From: Hormiphora californensis
Taxonomy: Eukaryota; Ctenophora; Tentaculata; Cydippida; Pleurobrachiidae
DNA length: 64,000 nucleotides
NCBI GenBank assembly: GCA_020137815.1
Contig: CM035354.1
Location: forward strand, 5,205,423-5,269,422
Direction: 5' to 3'
In this document: positions 1 through 10,958 of the stretch, piece by piece
Layout of the letters: every line of letters starts with the position of its first letter
Numbering within the stretch: the first letter of the stretch is position 1
Program-made: the position numbers and the translations under genes
The notes under the pieces: generated by a model
Told to the model about the DNA's origin: nothing
Databases searched by the model: none
Seen by the model: the letters and a program-made list of their open reading frames with translations, nothing else

Positions 1-80
1 CTTACATAACTGACTTTGTATGAGCTACCCTGGAGAATATCGAAGAGCAATTCTAATACAAATCTTCTCCATACTTATAG

Positions 81-3000
81 GATTTGGTGGTAGTAAGCTG
101 ACACAGATGTGCCGCAAAGTTATGGACAAGACTTCTGATCTGGTAGTTCTAGGCCATGTTTCTCCAATGGGACACAGGTAACTAAACTTGTGATATCTTA
201 GTTGGTTGTTTTTTTAGAGAATTCTTGACCTCTCCAGTCTACATAGAAATATGTATTCCTGTCAGAGACAGTCCATATTTTATTTTATTTCCCTGCCCGG
301 GTGAATGCCGAAGGCATTCACCCGGATGCCTTTTTGCTTTGCAAAAAGGCATAGCAGGGTTAGAATTCGAAAACGACATTTTGGTATACCTACTAACTAA
401 TCGGTAGAGGGACCGTTTTGGTCACACTTTAGTTGCGAGGGGCAACGGTGTAGCAACAAGAGCCGCGCGCACAGTTACGAGCTGCTCCTTCATAAACCAC
501 TTCATTGGCACGTTTTCCACGGTGTCCCTTAAGGAGGTGAAACCTCGACTAGATAAAGTTTTTTGGAGACCGGACCTAGGTTACGTATTTTTGACCGAGG
601 AATCCGAAAAACATAAAATTAAAATCGAAAACGTAGCGGTTTTTGCGTAAAACGGCAAAAACTGTCATTTTTCAGCGATTTTCGACTTTTTACGCTTTCT
701 AGAGATTTTAAAAATATTTCCTTACAAGATATGATCTTGTGCTTCTAGACTAATAAAATACAATCGATTTGCTACAAATTGGTCCCGGGTTTGTGTGATT
801 TGGTCAAAAGCTCTCTTTACTGTGGCCCATCAAAGATGGCTACTCTGCAAATACGTTTTTGGCTCCTGTGGCCGCAGATAAAACCAAAAGAAGATTTATT
901 ATACACCAAAATTTGCGTCTTCTGAAGGCGAACAACCTGGTTTTTACGAAATTTGATTTCATGCAGGCGTTCAAAAATTACAGCCGAAAAACTGGTACAG
1001 TGGATTTCGGAAATACCCCTACTTCAACAAACCCTAATCCAGATAAGATTTCGAAAAATATACATCTTCGTACATGAAAATGAAGCTCAGACAAATGCCA
1101 ACGTGATGCAAAAAACGGGAAGTGTGTAACTTATTTCGTTTAGAAGCTATAGCGAAAATAAAAGTGCTTGTATTTGCCTTGAAAACACCCTCTAAAAACC
1201 ATACTTTCAGACAATTTCTGACAATTTCAAACAAATTCTGTCCACAGGGGGCTAAGTTGGTGCACTGGAGGTGACATTTTATTCGTATTGCATTTTTAGA
1301 CAGATTTGCTATTTTTCAGGGCTTTTAGAGGGTGTTTTCAAGGCAAATACAAGCACTTTTATTTTCGCTATAGCTTCTAAACGAAATAAGTTACACACTT
1401 CCCGTTTTTTGCATCACGTTGGCATTTGTCTGAGCTTCATTTTCATGTACGAAGATGTATATTTTTCGAAATCTTATCTGGATTAGGGTTTGTTGAAGTA
1501 GGGGTATTTCCGAAATCCACTGTACCAGTTTTTCGGCTGTAATTTTTGAACGCCTGCATGAAATCAAATTTCGTAAAAACCAGGTTGTTCGCCTTCAGAA
1601 GACGCAAATTTTGGTGTATAATAAATCTTCTTTTGGTTTTTATCTGCGGCCACAGGAGCCAAAAACGTATTTGCAGAGTAGCCATCTTTGATGGGCCACA
1701 GTAAAGAGAGCTTTTGACCAAATCACACAAACCCGGGACCAATTTGTAGCAAATCGATTGTATTTTATTAGTCTAGAAGCACAAGATCATATCTTGTAAG
1801 GAAATATTTCTAAAATCTCTAGAAAGCGTAAAAAGTCGAAAATCGCTGAAAAATGACAGTTTTTGCCGTTTTACGCAAAAACCGCTACGTTTTCGATTTT
1901 AATTTTATGTTTTTCGGATTCCTCGGTCAAAAATACGTAACCTAGGTCCGGTCTCCAAAAAACTTTATCTAGTCGAGGTTTCACCTCCTTAAGGGACACC
2001 GTGTTTCAGGAAATGTGTGGCGCGCAATGTGGCGGCGTGGCGCGCAATTTAGTGCTACTAAAACACAAGGATTTGCTCTATACTGTTTGTGTGATGTATA
2101 AATGATCGGGATCTTGTGTCCCGCTTGCTGCTACAGCGGATCTGGTCATGATTCACATGGCAGGGAAATTCAACATTATGTTAGAACTTAGAACATAATG
2201 CAATTAATCTTGTTTTCCAATGTTTCAGTACAGATGCCTTGGAGCATCTCCAGAAATGGGGAGGAGTGGCTCTATCCATAAAACCTAACACACTAGATAC
2301 AGATGAGCTAATTTGGGAGCTGAGGGACCGTGTAGCTGCTGCCCGCAAAGTTATTCTCAATCAGAAATCAGGCGATATTCCCAAGGTTAGATTTTGGCAA
2401 AGTGAGAGATAATAATGATAATACAATTTAGGGTCACCACACACCAAAGTTAAAATTAAAATTAAAATTTGACGTTTTTGGTCATAACTCTGCCATTTCT
2501 TGGCAAAATTGCCTCATTTTGGGCTTGTTGGAAAGAGGGCATCGAGCCCGTTCTGAACAGCTCAAGAAACTTGAAATCTGCACAAAGTGCGCGGCGTTAC
2601 AGTGCAAAATGTGTGCGTTAAAATTTTAAAATTTTAACGTGCGCATTATGCGCCTTAACGCTGCGCACTCTGCACCGATTTTCCTCAAGTCCTCACGAGA
2701 TATAACAATAGCTCTTCCATAGGAGCACATAGCGGAACTAGAGAGTGGAATTAGCGCACTAAAAGCTGCCAAGAAACTACACTGGGAGGAGAGAGAACGG
2801 ACTAGTAGTCTAGTCGAGGTGCAAAGACGGCAGACCCTCGCTGATCAAGGCATCCTTGAGTGGGTGCTGGAGAAAACAACGACAAAAAGCAGTAACTCTG
2901 TACAGTTGCTGCAGAGGGAGAAAGAGGAACTTGTAACAGAGTATAAGGGACAGAGGGGAAGTGTTGAAAAGATGAAGGGGGAGCTACAAGCTAGTATCAA

Positions 3001-5454
3001 CAACCATACAACACTTGCTGAGCAACCTAACCAGTCGGAACAAGTCCTCCAGGTATTTAATCAGTTAGTGTCATACAAACCAATAATTGTACAATACCAC
3101 ATCTCCAGATATATAAAAACTGGGTCTCGAAGTGTATATTTCCCCTGCAGGAAAGTCTGTCAAAGATTCACAAGTTGAGAGATAAGTTGAAGGCAGGGAA
3201 TGAAAAACTAAAGGATCTGAAGGGATCAATAAGAGATGTTCAGGACAAACTCAAGGTAAAACTACACGATACATATCTTAGTTTGATAGTTTGGGTTGTT
3301 TTTTATCGTGCTGGGAATAAAATTTGAGAAAAAAGAAGCCCTTGATTCATGGTTGGCCCATGACCCATGACCCCTTGGCATCGGTCTATGATAACTAGGA
3401 ATCGGTAAGGTTATAGCATGCCAAACTCTGCCCCGTAAGGCAGAACGACATTGCAACCTTGTCATACGATAACTAGGTTTGGCTATTTCATTACCGACTG
3501 GGATATCCTCTGATATCCTGTAGTACTCCGTTGCCGTTGCTTTATATCCTCCTATCGTAATATTGGAAACTGTCTCCCCTTGCCAGTGGCTCACACACTC
3601 ATCTTTACTACTGTTAGAGAACGTAAAGTTGACCACCACCACCCCATCACACCACAACACCAAGTACATCTCACTTTTGGCTAGAGTCCAAGTTTTCTCT
3701 GTCGTCATGTTGCTCGGTTGAACCTCCATGGCACAGTACCACCCATCAGAACAGTCATCTGTACAATGTTCTATCTTGTATTCGAACTGGTTGGCAGCGA
3801 ATTTAACCCGGAACTTCCCGGGGTCGAGATACAGGAGTATTTCATCGTTAGTACCAAGGGAGGTATTGGTCCAGAGATAGAGAGGTCCATCACCACCATC
3901 TAGATCGTGTTGTATTGTTGTAGAGTTGTTCACAATCACCCAACCTGCAAGAATCACAATGGTAAAATATGTATCTCTATCAGTGATAAATCAATCGATC
4001 AAGTAAATTTGTGTACTCATCCTACCATGGAAGACATCCCTAATAATCCCTAACAATCTCTGAACTTACCTGTCCCGTTGGGTTCCGAGACTGCCGCTGA
4101 GATTTGGTATAAAATAAGGAGAGCAAGCATACTGTAGACCATATTTAGATGTTATGATCTATGTTACCTTTGAGGGTCCTTGCGTTGCAGTTCTTCCTCA
4201 ACAGTATTTGAATATGCATTACATAATAAGGAAGACTTCTGGAGGATGAATACTAAAGTAGTGTCATGTCCTTACTCGAGTTTTAGATCTGGATGTCTTG
4301 ACTAACATTACGAAAGATCCCCAGCCTAGTTGAGGTCATATTTTATTCACCTAGTAGTATCCAGCTAACTCCGGAGTTGCTTTTTTCCCTCAAAGTTGCC
4401 GCATAGTTAATGCATCGTTCATTTATGAATGGTTAATGATGGTGACCGGGTAGACTCAAGAGTTTCCTGTCCTCTCACTATATCATTATTATCATTATAC
4501 CTCCCAACTATATCTCCCCATATTGTATCTCCTAATATCCTATCCTAAACCCCACAGACAGAGAAAGCAGTTGGTGGGGGAGAGGAGAGGGAGATAGCAG
4601 GGAGTTTTACCCTCACCCTGACCCTCCGGCAAGATGAGATGGGCCAGTTAAAGAAGGACAATGAGACCTTCCTAGAAGAGGAGAAGGAGAGGTTGATGGG
4701 AGACGCAGAACAGGAGATAGCTGAGGTATTTGCACAGGATCAGACAGTGCAGGGGCCATTATTGGTTCCGTTATTTCCATTTCTTCATTCGTGTGTATTG
4801 TAAATGAAACAATCCCTATATTCATAGATTCGTATATTTGTAACACCCCCTCCCCTCCCCCTCCCAGATAAGATTGTCAGCGACCCAGGGTACCACACTA
4901 ACCCCCTCCCTCTCCCAGATAAGGTTGTCAGCGACCCAGGGTACCACACTAACAATGGAGCAAGTGATGGCAGTGCAAGAGAGACACGCCCAGCAGTCAG
5001 CGCAGCTTGCACACGTTGCCCTACATGTGCAATGTCTCCAGGCTGAAAATGAGAAGCTGAGAGAGAACATAGGAGCACTTACTACAGCTCACAAGGTATT
5101 GCACTGCAGCAGAGTAGGAGGATGTATTTTGTGTGCGGTTATTGTTGGTTAGCAAGGCTAATACTCTTCTCTCCTATTGCTAATCACTTATTTGAAGCTG
5201 TACTACTTTTCTATTGTTTCTCTAAGTATCTAATCCCACTTCAGACCGAGACAGAGACCCAGAAATCTCGGAATCTCCTTGTTTTCCGACAATACAAGGA
5301 TTATCACGAGGATATGAGACGAGAAACGAACACCCGGTACGAGCAACTTGTGGCATCGTGTGTACAGGATGCTATATTCCTCTCCTCCAAGAATGCAGAA
5401 CTAGCTGAGGAAAATACAGAGTTGAAGAAGAAACTGAAACATTACACGATGTAG
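81..5454 (+). CDS. 3' part of a coiled-coil protein gene, possibly kinesin-related (partial, multi-exon)
   Basis: Seven exons join in one frame with GT-AG introns: 81-177, 2229-2385, 2723-3052, 3151-3255, 4558-4725, 4919-5095 and 5245-5454 (TAG stop). Earlier exons lie outside the window. The first exon encodes a GGSKLTQ...VVLGHVSP stretch. This recalls the SKLT...VSP end of a kinesin motor core, but the ATP-binding part is not in view, so the link is weak. The remaining roughly 330 residues are charged, heptad-like coiled coil rich in E, K, Q and L, ending in KKKLKHYTM. Intron 1 holds a 1.5 kb palindromic element and intron 4 holds a secreted-protein gene on the other strand. Exon 5 has a duplicated acceptor. 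An AATAAA lies at 5541-5546. A motor accessory or other cytoskeletal coiled-coil protein is equally possible. Confidence 0.6.
291..359. repeat. Double-hairpin element closed by an outer stem
   Basis: An outer 6-bp stem (CCCTGC at 291-296, GCAGGG at 354-359) encloses two adjacent perfect hairpins. The first, at 297-325, has a 13-bp stem and a GAA loop closed by C-G, the class of very stable DNA triloop. The second, at 326-352, has a 12-bp stem and a TTT loop. The whole could fold into a T-shaped three-way junction. It lies in intron 1 of the coiled-coil gene. Confidence 0.75.
518..2003. mobile_element. Long palindromic (fold-back) DNA element, CAC termini, TTTC duplication
   Basis: The two arms (about 518-1198 and 1322-2003) are near-perfect inverted copies around a spacer of about 120 bp. 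The ends read CACGGTGTCCC and its complement. TTTC at 514-517 and again at 2004-2007 looks like a 4-bp target duplication. Termini starting CAC with 4-bp duplications fit Chapaev/CMC-type DNA transposons, though no transposase is present. Open frames in the two arms are mirror copies of each other and are not genes. It sits in intron 1 of the coiled-coil gene. Confidence 0.8.
3262..4142 (-). CDS. Nested gene for a small secreted protein
   Basis: Two exons on the - strand: 4142-4070 (ATG plus signal peptide) and 3944-3262 (stop), with a GTAAG donor and a TTGCAG acceptor that keep the frame. The product is about 251 residues. The first 18 or so (MVYSMLALLILYQISAAVS) form a typical signal peptide. 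The mature part has several N-x-S/T sites, six or more cysteines including a DDCSDGWYC cluster, and aromatic-rich beta-like strands, with no membrane span. I do not recognise the family. The whole gene lies inside the 3256-4557 intron of the + strand coiled-coil gene. The basic C-terminal 60 residues look less ordered and could be an unspliced read-through of a further intron. Confidence 0.6.
4868..4955 (+). repeat. 51-bp tandem duplication of an exon's 3' splice site
   Basis: The sequence CCCAG|ATAAG and about 36 following bases occurs twice, with acceptors before 4868 and before 4919, exactly 51 bp apart. Both copies are open in the coding frame of the coiled-coil gene, so either acceptor gives an intact protein differing by 17 residues. 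Confidence 0.8.
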
Positions 5455-6688
5455 AAAGTAGTTGTTGTACATTTGCTTGACGCATGCTTTGATAGTAATC
5501 ACTGAAACCGAAAGACAGAACGTTTGACGAAATACGAATGAATAAATTGCCGTTTTTGTTGACTATGACTATGAGAATTTTTAACCTTGATTCAGATATT
5601 TCCTACGTTGTTTATAACTTTAGAGTTTATCATCACCAACCAATTAAGAAGATAACGACTTTTCATGTGCTTTACACTCGAGTAACCTTGAGAACAGCTC
5701 CACCTGCAGCAAGTCTGGTGCGCGCGGAGAGTGCTTTTTGATGAAAGCTTCCAACGTCAACATTTTGTGCAACATCAAAGTGTGCGCAGACAAAATGTTA
5801 CGGAACGCGCGAAAATATTTAACGTTCCTTTCAAATATTACGCCGCGCAGAGCGCGTTTTAACAAAGAAATTCCAAATTTGATATTTTGAAATCAAAATC
5901 TGACCGCGAAAAAGAAAATTTTCAAACGTGAAAAAATGAAAAATCTTAAATTTGTATAAAATTTCCCCACCCTGACGTCTCTGCGATTAATTAATCTGTA
6001 GAACAGCTCATAACTCTTCCCCTCTCTGGTTGGGTACATGTTGATGCTTCTTTTCTCCCTCTGTCAGGCCTCCGCGTCCGGGGGCTTCCGCCTTCCATCC
6101 TCCAGGGGCAACTCACTTACGAGCACTCACGTCTCACACGGCAGATACTTTGGACATGTTTAAGGTCATGCTGGGACGGTGGTTCGATCAGTACCCTGAC
6201 AATCCACCCGTTCAGGGTTGAAGAACTTAGAATGGGAATTCCATCTTTGATTGGGTATTAGCGGTTCGTGCGAAGGGCGAAGCAGGGAGGTCTGAGATAC
6301 TGACACCCAGGGACGGCGCGGCCTGGGCCTTAGGCCCAGCAAGTCCCTAGGTGTCCGGGGACAGGGACAGGGTGTCAGTGACACCGTTTATGTTTTGTAA
6401 TAAAGCAGAAAGCTTTTTCAATGAGACCACATCGTATTGACGCAAGTTGCAATAGTCGCTTTAGGTTCCTCTAACTCTCAGAATTTAGAAGATGTTGCTA
6501 TTTCCACTACTGAAAGCTGGAGCCCGGATTATCAATTGTCTTGCGATTGGCGACTGGGTCTCCGACCGACAGTCTTGCCCAAAAGTCGAACACCATTCTT
6601 GAGTTGGACTTGTAAATTTGTTTGCATTAAGCTTCAGTTAAACTTGGTGCTTCAATGAAAATAATGCTCTGCCATAAATATTTGAACT
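5455..6688. other. Intergenic stretch with hairpin-rich segment and poly(A) signal
   Basis: An AATAAA at 5541-5546 suits the preceding gene. No coding sequence is convincing. At about 6292-6392 several nested hairpins occur: an outer pair GACACC...GGTGTC, an inner CTGGGCC/GGCCCAG with a TTA loop, and GGTGTC/GACACC with an AGT loop. Confidence 0.5.
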
Positions 6689-6698
6689 GGCACTTTGA

Positions 6699-6809
6699 AC
6701 TACCACCCTCACTCTCATTATAGCTGAAGACGTGATACACAGTGATCTCGAAAGCTTCTGTCAATTTATTTGATTTAGTACCATTATATCGTTGTCTATC
6801 TTGTTAATG
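6699..6809 (+). repeat. Left terminal direct repeat of the Penelope-like element
   Basis: Copy of 9589-9699. It runs from ACTACCACCCTC to TTGTTAATG, and its last three bases are the ATG of the element's ORF (6807-6809), so the start codon is carried by the repeat. Confidence 0.85.
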
Positions 6810-9479
6810 TATCCTGGTACTCCCACAACCTCCCTGGAGCATCCTCAACCTGGTACAGCCTCCAGTCCGCCACCATCATCTTCACCTACTCCACCTACTA
6901 CTACACACCAGTCCTTCTCCGATTCCTTACTCGACTCCTGTGGCCCTGCTGCTGTCACTCTCTCCAAAACCTACTCCAAACTCCAATCCAAACTCGTCAC
7001 CTACTCTTGCCACATTTCGTTCCTCAAATCATGTCGTGATCATCACTTTGTTCCGAAAGGCCTTTGCCTAAACGGTCCTGTTAGCTCACCTCGTGCATCT
7101 GATATCATCAATAAAGCATCTGAACTACTCGTCACTGAACGTTTGAACTTCTATCGCAAATCCTATTCAACCACTGAACGTAATGCCAACAACACTGCCC
7201 TCAAACTCACCCCATTGTTGTCCACACAGTTTCAATCCATTTTTCAGTCACTTATTGCTAAGAAATCCTGTTCCCTTCACCATTCTCTGATGACGTCTCA
7301 CCAGAAGAAATTCGGTGACCTCCTCCGTTACTACAACTCCCCCTCCGCCAACCCCTACTCCCTACTTCGAGACTTCCACATCTCATCTCCCTCCATCTCT
7401 GGACCCCTACGTACTACTACTCCCACTACCCCAGCTCTGGATACCTCTAAAACTGTTATTAACCTATCTTCTACTACCCTCTCTCCAGCTGAGACCGACG
7501 TCCTATCTCTGGGCCTGAAATTCTCACCTACTACCATCTCTGACCCTGTTGCCCGTATGGCTCCTGCTTTACAAGCTGCCCTCAACCTTCTTCCTTCTGG
7601 TATGGACTCTGCAGCCTCACACGAAGTTACTACTGTCCTCTCCTCCTACAAACCTACTAAACGGAACGACAACCTATCCTCCGAACAACGACTAGCCCTG
7701 AAATCCCTCCATGATAAACGCGACACCCTCCGATTCCTTCCTGCTGATAAAGGGAATGCAACTGTAGTCCTTGATGAACAACAGTACCTAGATAAAGTCT
7801 ACCAACACATCGACGCCGCCAACGCCTATGAAGTCCTTCCCTCCGACCCTACCTCCTCTATCTCTGGAAAACTAGACAGGACCCTGAAGAAGCTTGTTGC
7901 TGAGGGGTCCTTGTCTGATAAACTACGCTCCTGTATGCGACTGACCAACCCACGATATCCTCAACTCTACGGCCAACCAAAAATCCACAAACCTGGCGCA
8001 CCCATCCGACCGATAGTTGCCTTCTACAACAGCCCTCTCTCTGCCCTCCATAAAACCCTCTCCAACATCCTCAAACCTTTAACCTCTTCCTCCATCCGTC
8101 TCAAGGATTCTAACGCCTTTGTCCAACATCTCGCTACTACCAACACCCCTTCCTATCCCTACTATTTCTCTTTGGACGTGGTATCCCTCTACACCAACTG
8201 CGATATGCACACTGCCGTGGACACTGCCATCTCTCGCCTTGAGGAACAGCCTGACCTCCTACCTTCTCCTCTAACACCTCAAACCTTGCGGACCCTTCTC
8301 CTCTTCTGCCTTGATAATGCCTACTTTGAATTCGACGGGAAGTTCTACAAACAGACCTCTGGTGGAGTTATGGGATCACCCCTCACTGTAGCCCTAGCTG
8401 AAATCCGCACCTCCCAACTGGAACAACACGCCCTGGATACCTTCTCCGACCCCCTTCATTCTTACCGACACTTTGTAGACGATGGAATAGGAGCCGCCCG
8501 AGACGCCGATCACGCTACCGCCTTCCTACACCACATCAACTCCCTCTCTTCTGACCTCCAGTACACCATTGAACACCCCAAGGATGGCTACCTACCCTAT
8601 CTTGATGTCCTCATCCACCCTGATCTTTCTACGTCTATCTACAGGAAACCTACCCACACCAACCTCTACCTGAAATACAACTCCTCTACCCCAGCCTCTA
8701 CTCGACGCTCCGTCATCCAGTCCCTCACCAGACGTGCCTACACTCTCTGCTCTCCTCAACATGTGGAACAGGAACTCGACACCGTCTACTCTATCTGCCT
8801 GGCTAATGGATTCCCTCCTCACGAGACAACCACCCTGATGGACTCTGTACGTGATAAACTACACAGGAAACCCACTATTGGTGACTTCGACCGTGAATGG
8901 AGAGACTCTCAACGCATCACCCACAGGATCTCCCTTCCTTATCATCCTGACCTGGCCAACCCACTGAAGAGGATCCTCAACCGCTACAACATCGCTGTAT
9001 CCTTCTCTTCTTCTTCTACCTCCATTAGGAACACCCTCACCCGTACCAAATCCTCTACTCCCTCTTCTTCAACGTGCAACGTTATCTACCGTATTCCCTG
9101 TCTGGACTGTCCTGCTTCCTACATTGGCCAAACCAAACGACCTGTTCTTACTCGCATCACGGAACACGAGCGCCATCACCGCCTTGATAACTCTACTGAT
9201 TCCTATGGAAACATCAAATCCGCCCCTGCCCTACATGCCCTAAAATCTTCACACACCATTGGCTGGAACAACACGGAAATCCTAACTACTGCTCCATCCT
9301 CTTCCCACTTGGATCTCCTAGAACACGCTGCCATTACCATCCTCAAACCTGAACTCAACCGTACCCTCAAGGGACCCGCCATCAATCCTCAGTGGAACTC
9401 CCTCCTTCCTCGGATCACCTCTTCCTTCCGTCCTAGACCCAGCAACATCTCCAAGTTCGGATCACCTACCGCTTCCTAG
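6807..9479 (+). CDS. Penelope-like reverse transcriptase with C-terminal GIY-YIG endonuclease
   Basis: Single-exon ORF of 890 residues from the ATG at 6807. It copies the element's RNA and cuts target DNA. The N-terminal 300 residues are S/T/P-rich. RT motifs follow in order: ADKGNATVVLD near residue 312, YGQPKIHKPGAPIRPIV near 387, SLDVVSLYTN near 454, GGVMGSPLT near 518 and the catalytic FVDDGIG near 555, then YLPYLDVLI near 594. A GIY-YIG nuclease begins near 757 (CNVIYRIPC..C..SYIGQTKR). The tandem DKG block, the RT order and the GIY-YIG module are diagnostic of Penelope-like elements and absent from LINEs. No stop or frameshift interrupts it, so it could be active. Confidence 0.93.
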   Translation: MYPGTPTTSLEHPQPGTASSPPPSSSPTPPTTTHQSFSDSLLDSCGPAAVTLSKTYSKLQSKLVTYSCHISFLKSCRDHHFVPKGLCLNGPVSSPRASDIINKASELLVTERLNFYRKSYSTTERNANNTALKLTPLLSTQFQSIFQSLIAKKSCSLHHSLMTSHQKKFGDLLRYYNSPSANPYSLLRDFHISSPSISGPLRTTTPTTPALDTSKTVINLSSTTLSPAETDVLSLGLKFSPTTISDPVARMAPALQAALNLLPSGMDSAASHEVTTVLSSYKPTKRNDNLSSEQRLALKSLHDKRDTLRFLPADKGNATVVLDEQQYLDKVYQHIDAANAYEVLPSDPTSSISGKLDRTLKKLVAEGSLSDKLRSCMRLTNPRYPQLYGQPKIHKPGAPIRPIVAFYNSPLSALHKTLSNILKPLTSSSIRLKDSNAFVQHLATTNTPSYPYYFSLDVVSLYTNCDMHTAVDTAISRLEEQPDLLPSPLTPQTLRTLLLFCLDNAYFEFDGKFYKQTSGGVMGSPLTVALAEIRTSQLEQHALDTFSDPLHSYRHFVDDGIGAARDADHATAFLHHINSLSSDLQYTIEHPKDGYLPYLDVLIHPDLSTSIYRKPTHTNLYLKYNSSTPASTRRSVIQSLTRRAYTLCSPQHVEQELDTVYSICLANGFPPHETTTLMDSVRDKLHRKPTIGDFDREWRDSQRITHRISLPYHPDLANPLKRILNRYNIAVSFSSSSTSIRNTLTRTKSSTPSSSTCNVIYRIPCLDCPASYIGQTKRPVLTRITEHERHHRLDNSTDSYGNIKSAPALHALKSSHTIGWNNTEILTTAPSSSHLDLLEHAAITILKPELNRTLKGPAINPQWNSLLPRITSSFRPRPSNISKFGSPTAS

Positions 9480-9588
9480 CTGCTCTCCTCCCTGGATCAC
9501 TTACCTCTCTCCCCTCCCTGGATCACCTCTCCTTCCTAACCACATCTCCTCCCTCTGGATCACCTGTCTCTTCTCCTCCCTTATAAGG

Positions 9589-9699
9589 ACTACCACCCTC
9601 ACTCTCATTATAGCTGAAGACGTGATACACAGTGATCTCGAAAGCTTCTGTCAATTTTATTGATTTAGTACCATTATATCGTTGTCTATCTTGTTAATG
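9589..9699 (+). repeat. Right terminal direct repeat of the Penelope-like element
   Basis: Same 111 bp as 6699-6809 and the same orientation. It is followed directly by the second copy of the GGCACTT target duplication. Confidence 0.85.
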
Positions 9700-9927
9700 G
9701 CACTTCTAACTTCATTCAAATTTTTGGCTGTAAAGATATAACGTGTTAAAAGCTAGCGTGCATATAAATCTTTCATTTTCATATATAATTGTTTGATATT
9801 TCTGTCATCTTTCGGTAGAGAAGGATGTCAAGAATGGGTTTTACAATGGGCATTAGTAATGAGCTGTTTAGTAAACATTAAACATTTATCAGTAAACTGT
9901 TTACCAACCCTCCCCAAACAACAAGTA

Positions 9928-10872
9928 CCGTGTGGGGCAATAAAAAGTCCCCCCTAAGTCTACCATAGTTCCAGATATCGTGGAGTGCTAAAATTTGGTA
10001 CAGCTACTCTATGAGACAAATAAATAACTTGTCCAAAATTTCAGACCTCTAGCTCAAAATTCATTTTTTTGGTCGGAATGAACATGGTCATTCATTCCAG
10101 AAAAAAATATATTTTCCGGTCCAAAATTCAACCAATTATGTTAGGCTATCGATTAGCTTTCCAATGTGACCGAGATCAGTTAAATTGGACCACCACAAGA
10201 GATACAGTGTCATGTTTCTTAAAGTTAGTCAGGTCATGTGATCCTCACCGAATCGTGGAGTATCCGGGATTGCTAATCGGGCCAAAGGGCAGGGGAATCT
10301 CGTATCATGGCCGCTAATGAGGTATGTGTACCAATTCAGGGTGATGTGATTCGAGGAAAGAGGACATTTACCAAAGAGCAACAGATCTCATGACCAATCA
10401 GCATCGTCATCCCTCATTAGCAGCCGTGATACGTGATTCCCCACCACTTAGACCGATTCGCAATACTGAACACTCAACGATTCGGTGAGGATCACATGAC
10501 CTGACTAACTTTAAGAAAAATGACACTGTGTCTCTTGTGTTTGTCCAATTTAATTGATCTCGGTCACATTGATAAGCTAATCGATAGTTGTTATGTTCTA
10601 ACCCTCCCTTTACATTTGTACAGCGTGCGAAAAACAGTCTAACTTGGCAAATCGATAGCCTAACATAATTGGTTAAATTTTGGAACGGAAATTTTTCTTC
10701 TGGAATGAATGACCATGTTCATTCCGATCAAAAAAATTTTGAGCTAGAGATCTGAAATTTTGGTCAAGTTATTTATTTGTTTCACGTAGTTACTGTACCA
10801 AATTTTAGAACTCCACGATATCTGGAACTATGATAGACTTGGGGGGGGGGGACTTTTTATTGCCCCACACGG
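9928..10872. mobile_element. Palindromic MITE with TA duplication
   Basis: Arms 9928 to about 10322 and about 10402 to 10872 are inverted copies. The ends read CCGTGTGGGGC and its complement, flanked on both sides by TA (9926-9927, 10873-10874), as expected for Tc1/mariner-type elements. The right arm is longer because it contains a nested 63-bp insertion. It ends fewer than 90 bp before the putative ATG of the next gene. Confidence 0.85.
10588..10650 (+). mobile_element. 63-bp mini-element with 8-bp target duplication
   Basis: The segment starts TTGTTATGTTCTAACCC and ends CTTGGCAA. ATCGATAG precedes and follows it directly. The left arm of the host palindrome lacks the segment and has one ATCGATAG, so it serves as the empty site. 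Related copies lie at 42211-42271/47913-47930 and near 49604. Confidence 0.8.
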
Positions 10873-10958
10873 TATACTAACACCCCACTCTATTAATCTA
10901 GCCCCTATGAAGGTGATGTGAGTTCCACTCTCTCTCTGTGATCTATATATCTACTGGG

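Larger units (their letters stand above)
6689..9705 (+). mobile_element. Penelope-like retroelement with direct terminal repeats and target duplication
   Basis: A 111-bp direct repeat flanks one long ORF: 6699-6809 and 9589-9699, differing at only a few positions. GGCACTT at 6689-6695 and 9699-9705 marks a 7-bp target duplication. The near identity of the terminal repeats and the open reading frame suggest a young insertion. Terminal direct repeats of this kind (pseudo-LTRs) are typical of Penelope-like elements. Confidence 0.9.

Noticed and set aside
859-1742. Mirrored ORFs of 66-99 residues on both strands
   Set aside because: They are the same sequence in the two arms of the 518-2003 palindrome, with no recognisable protein features.
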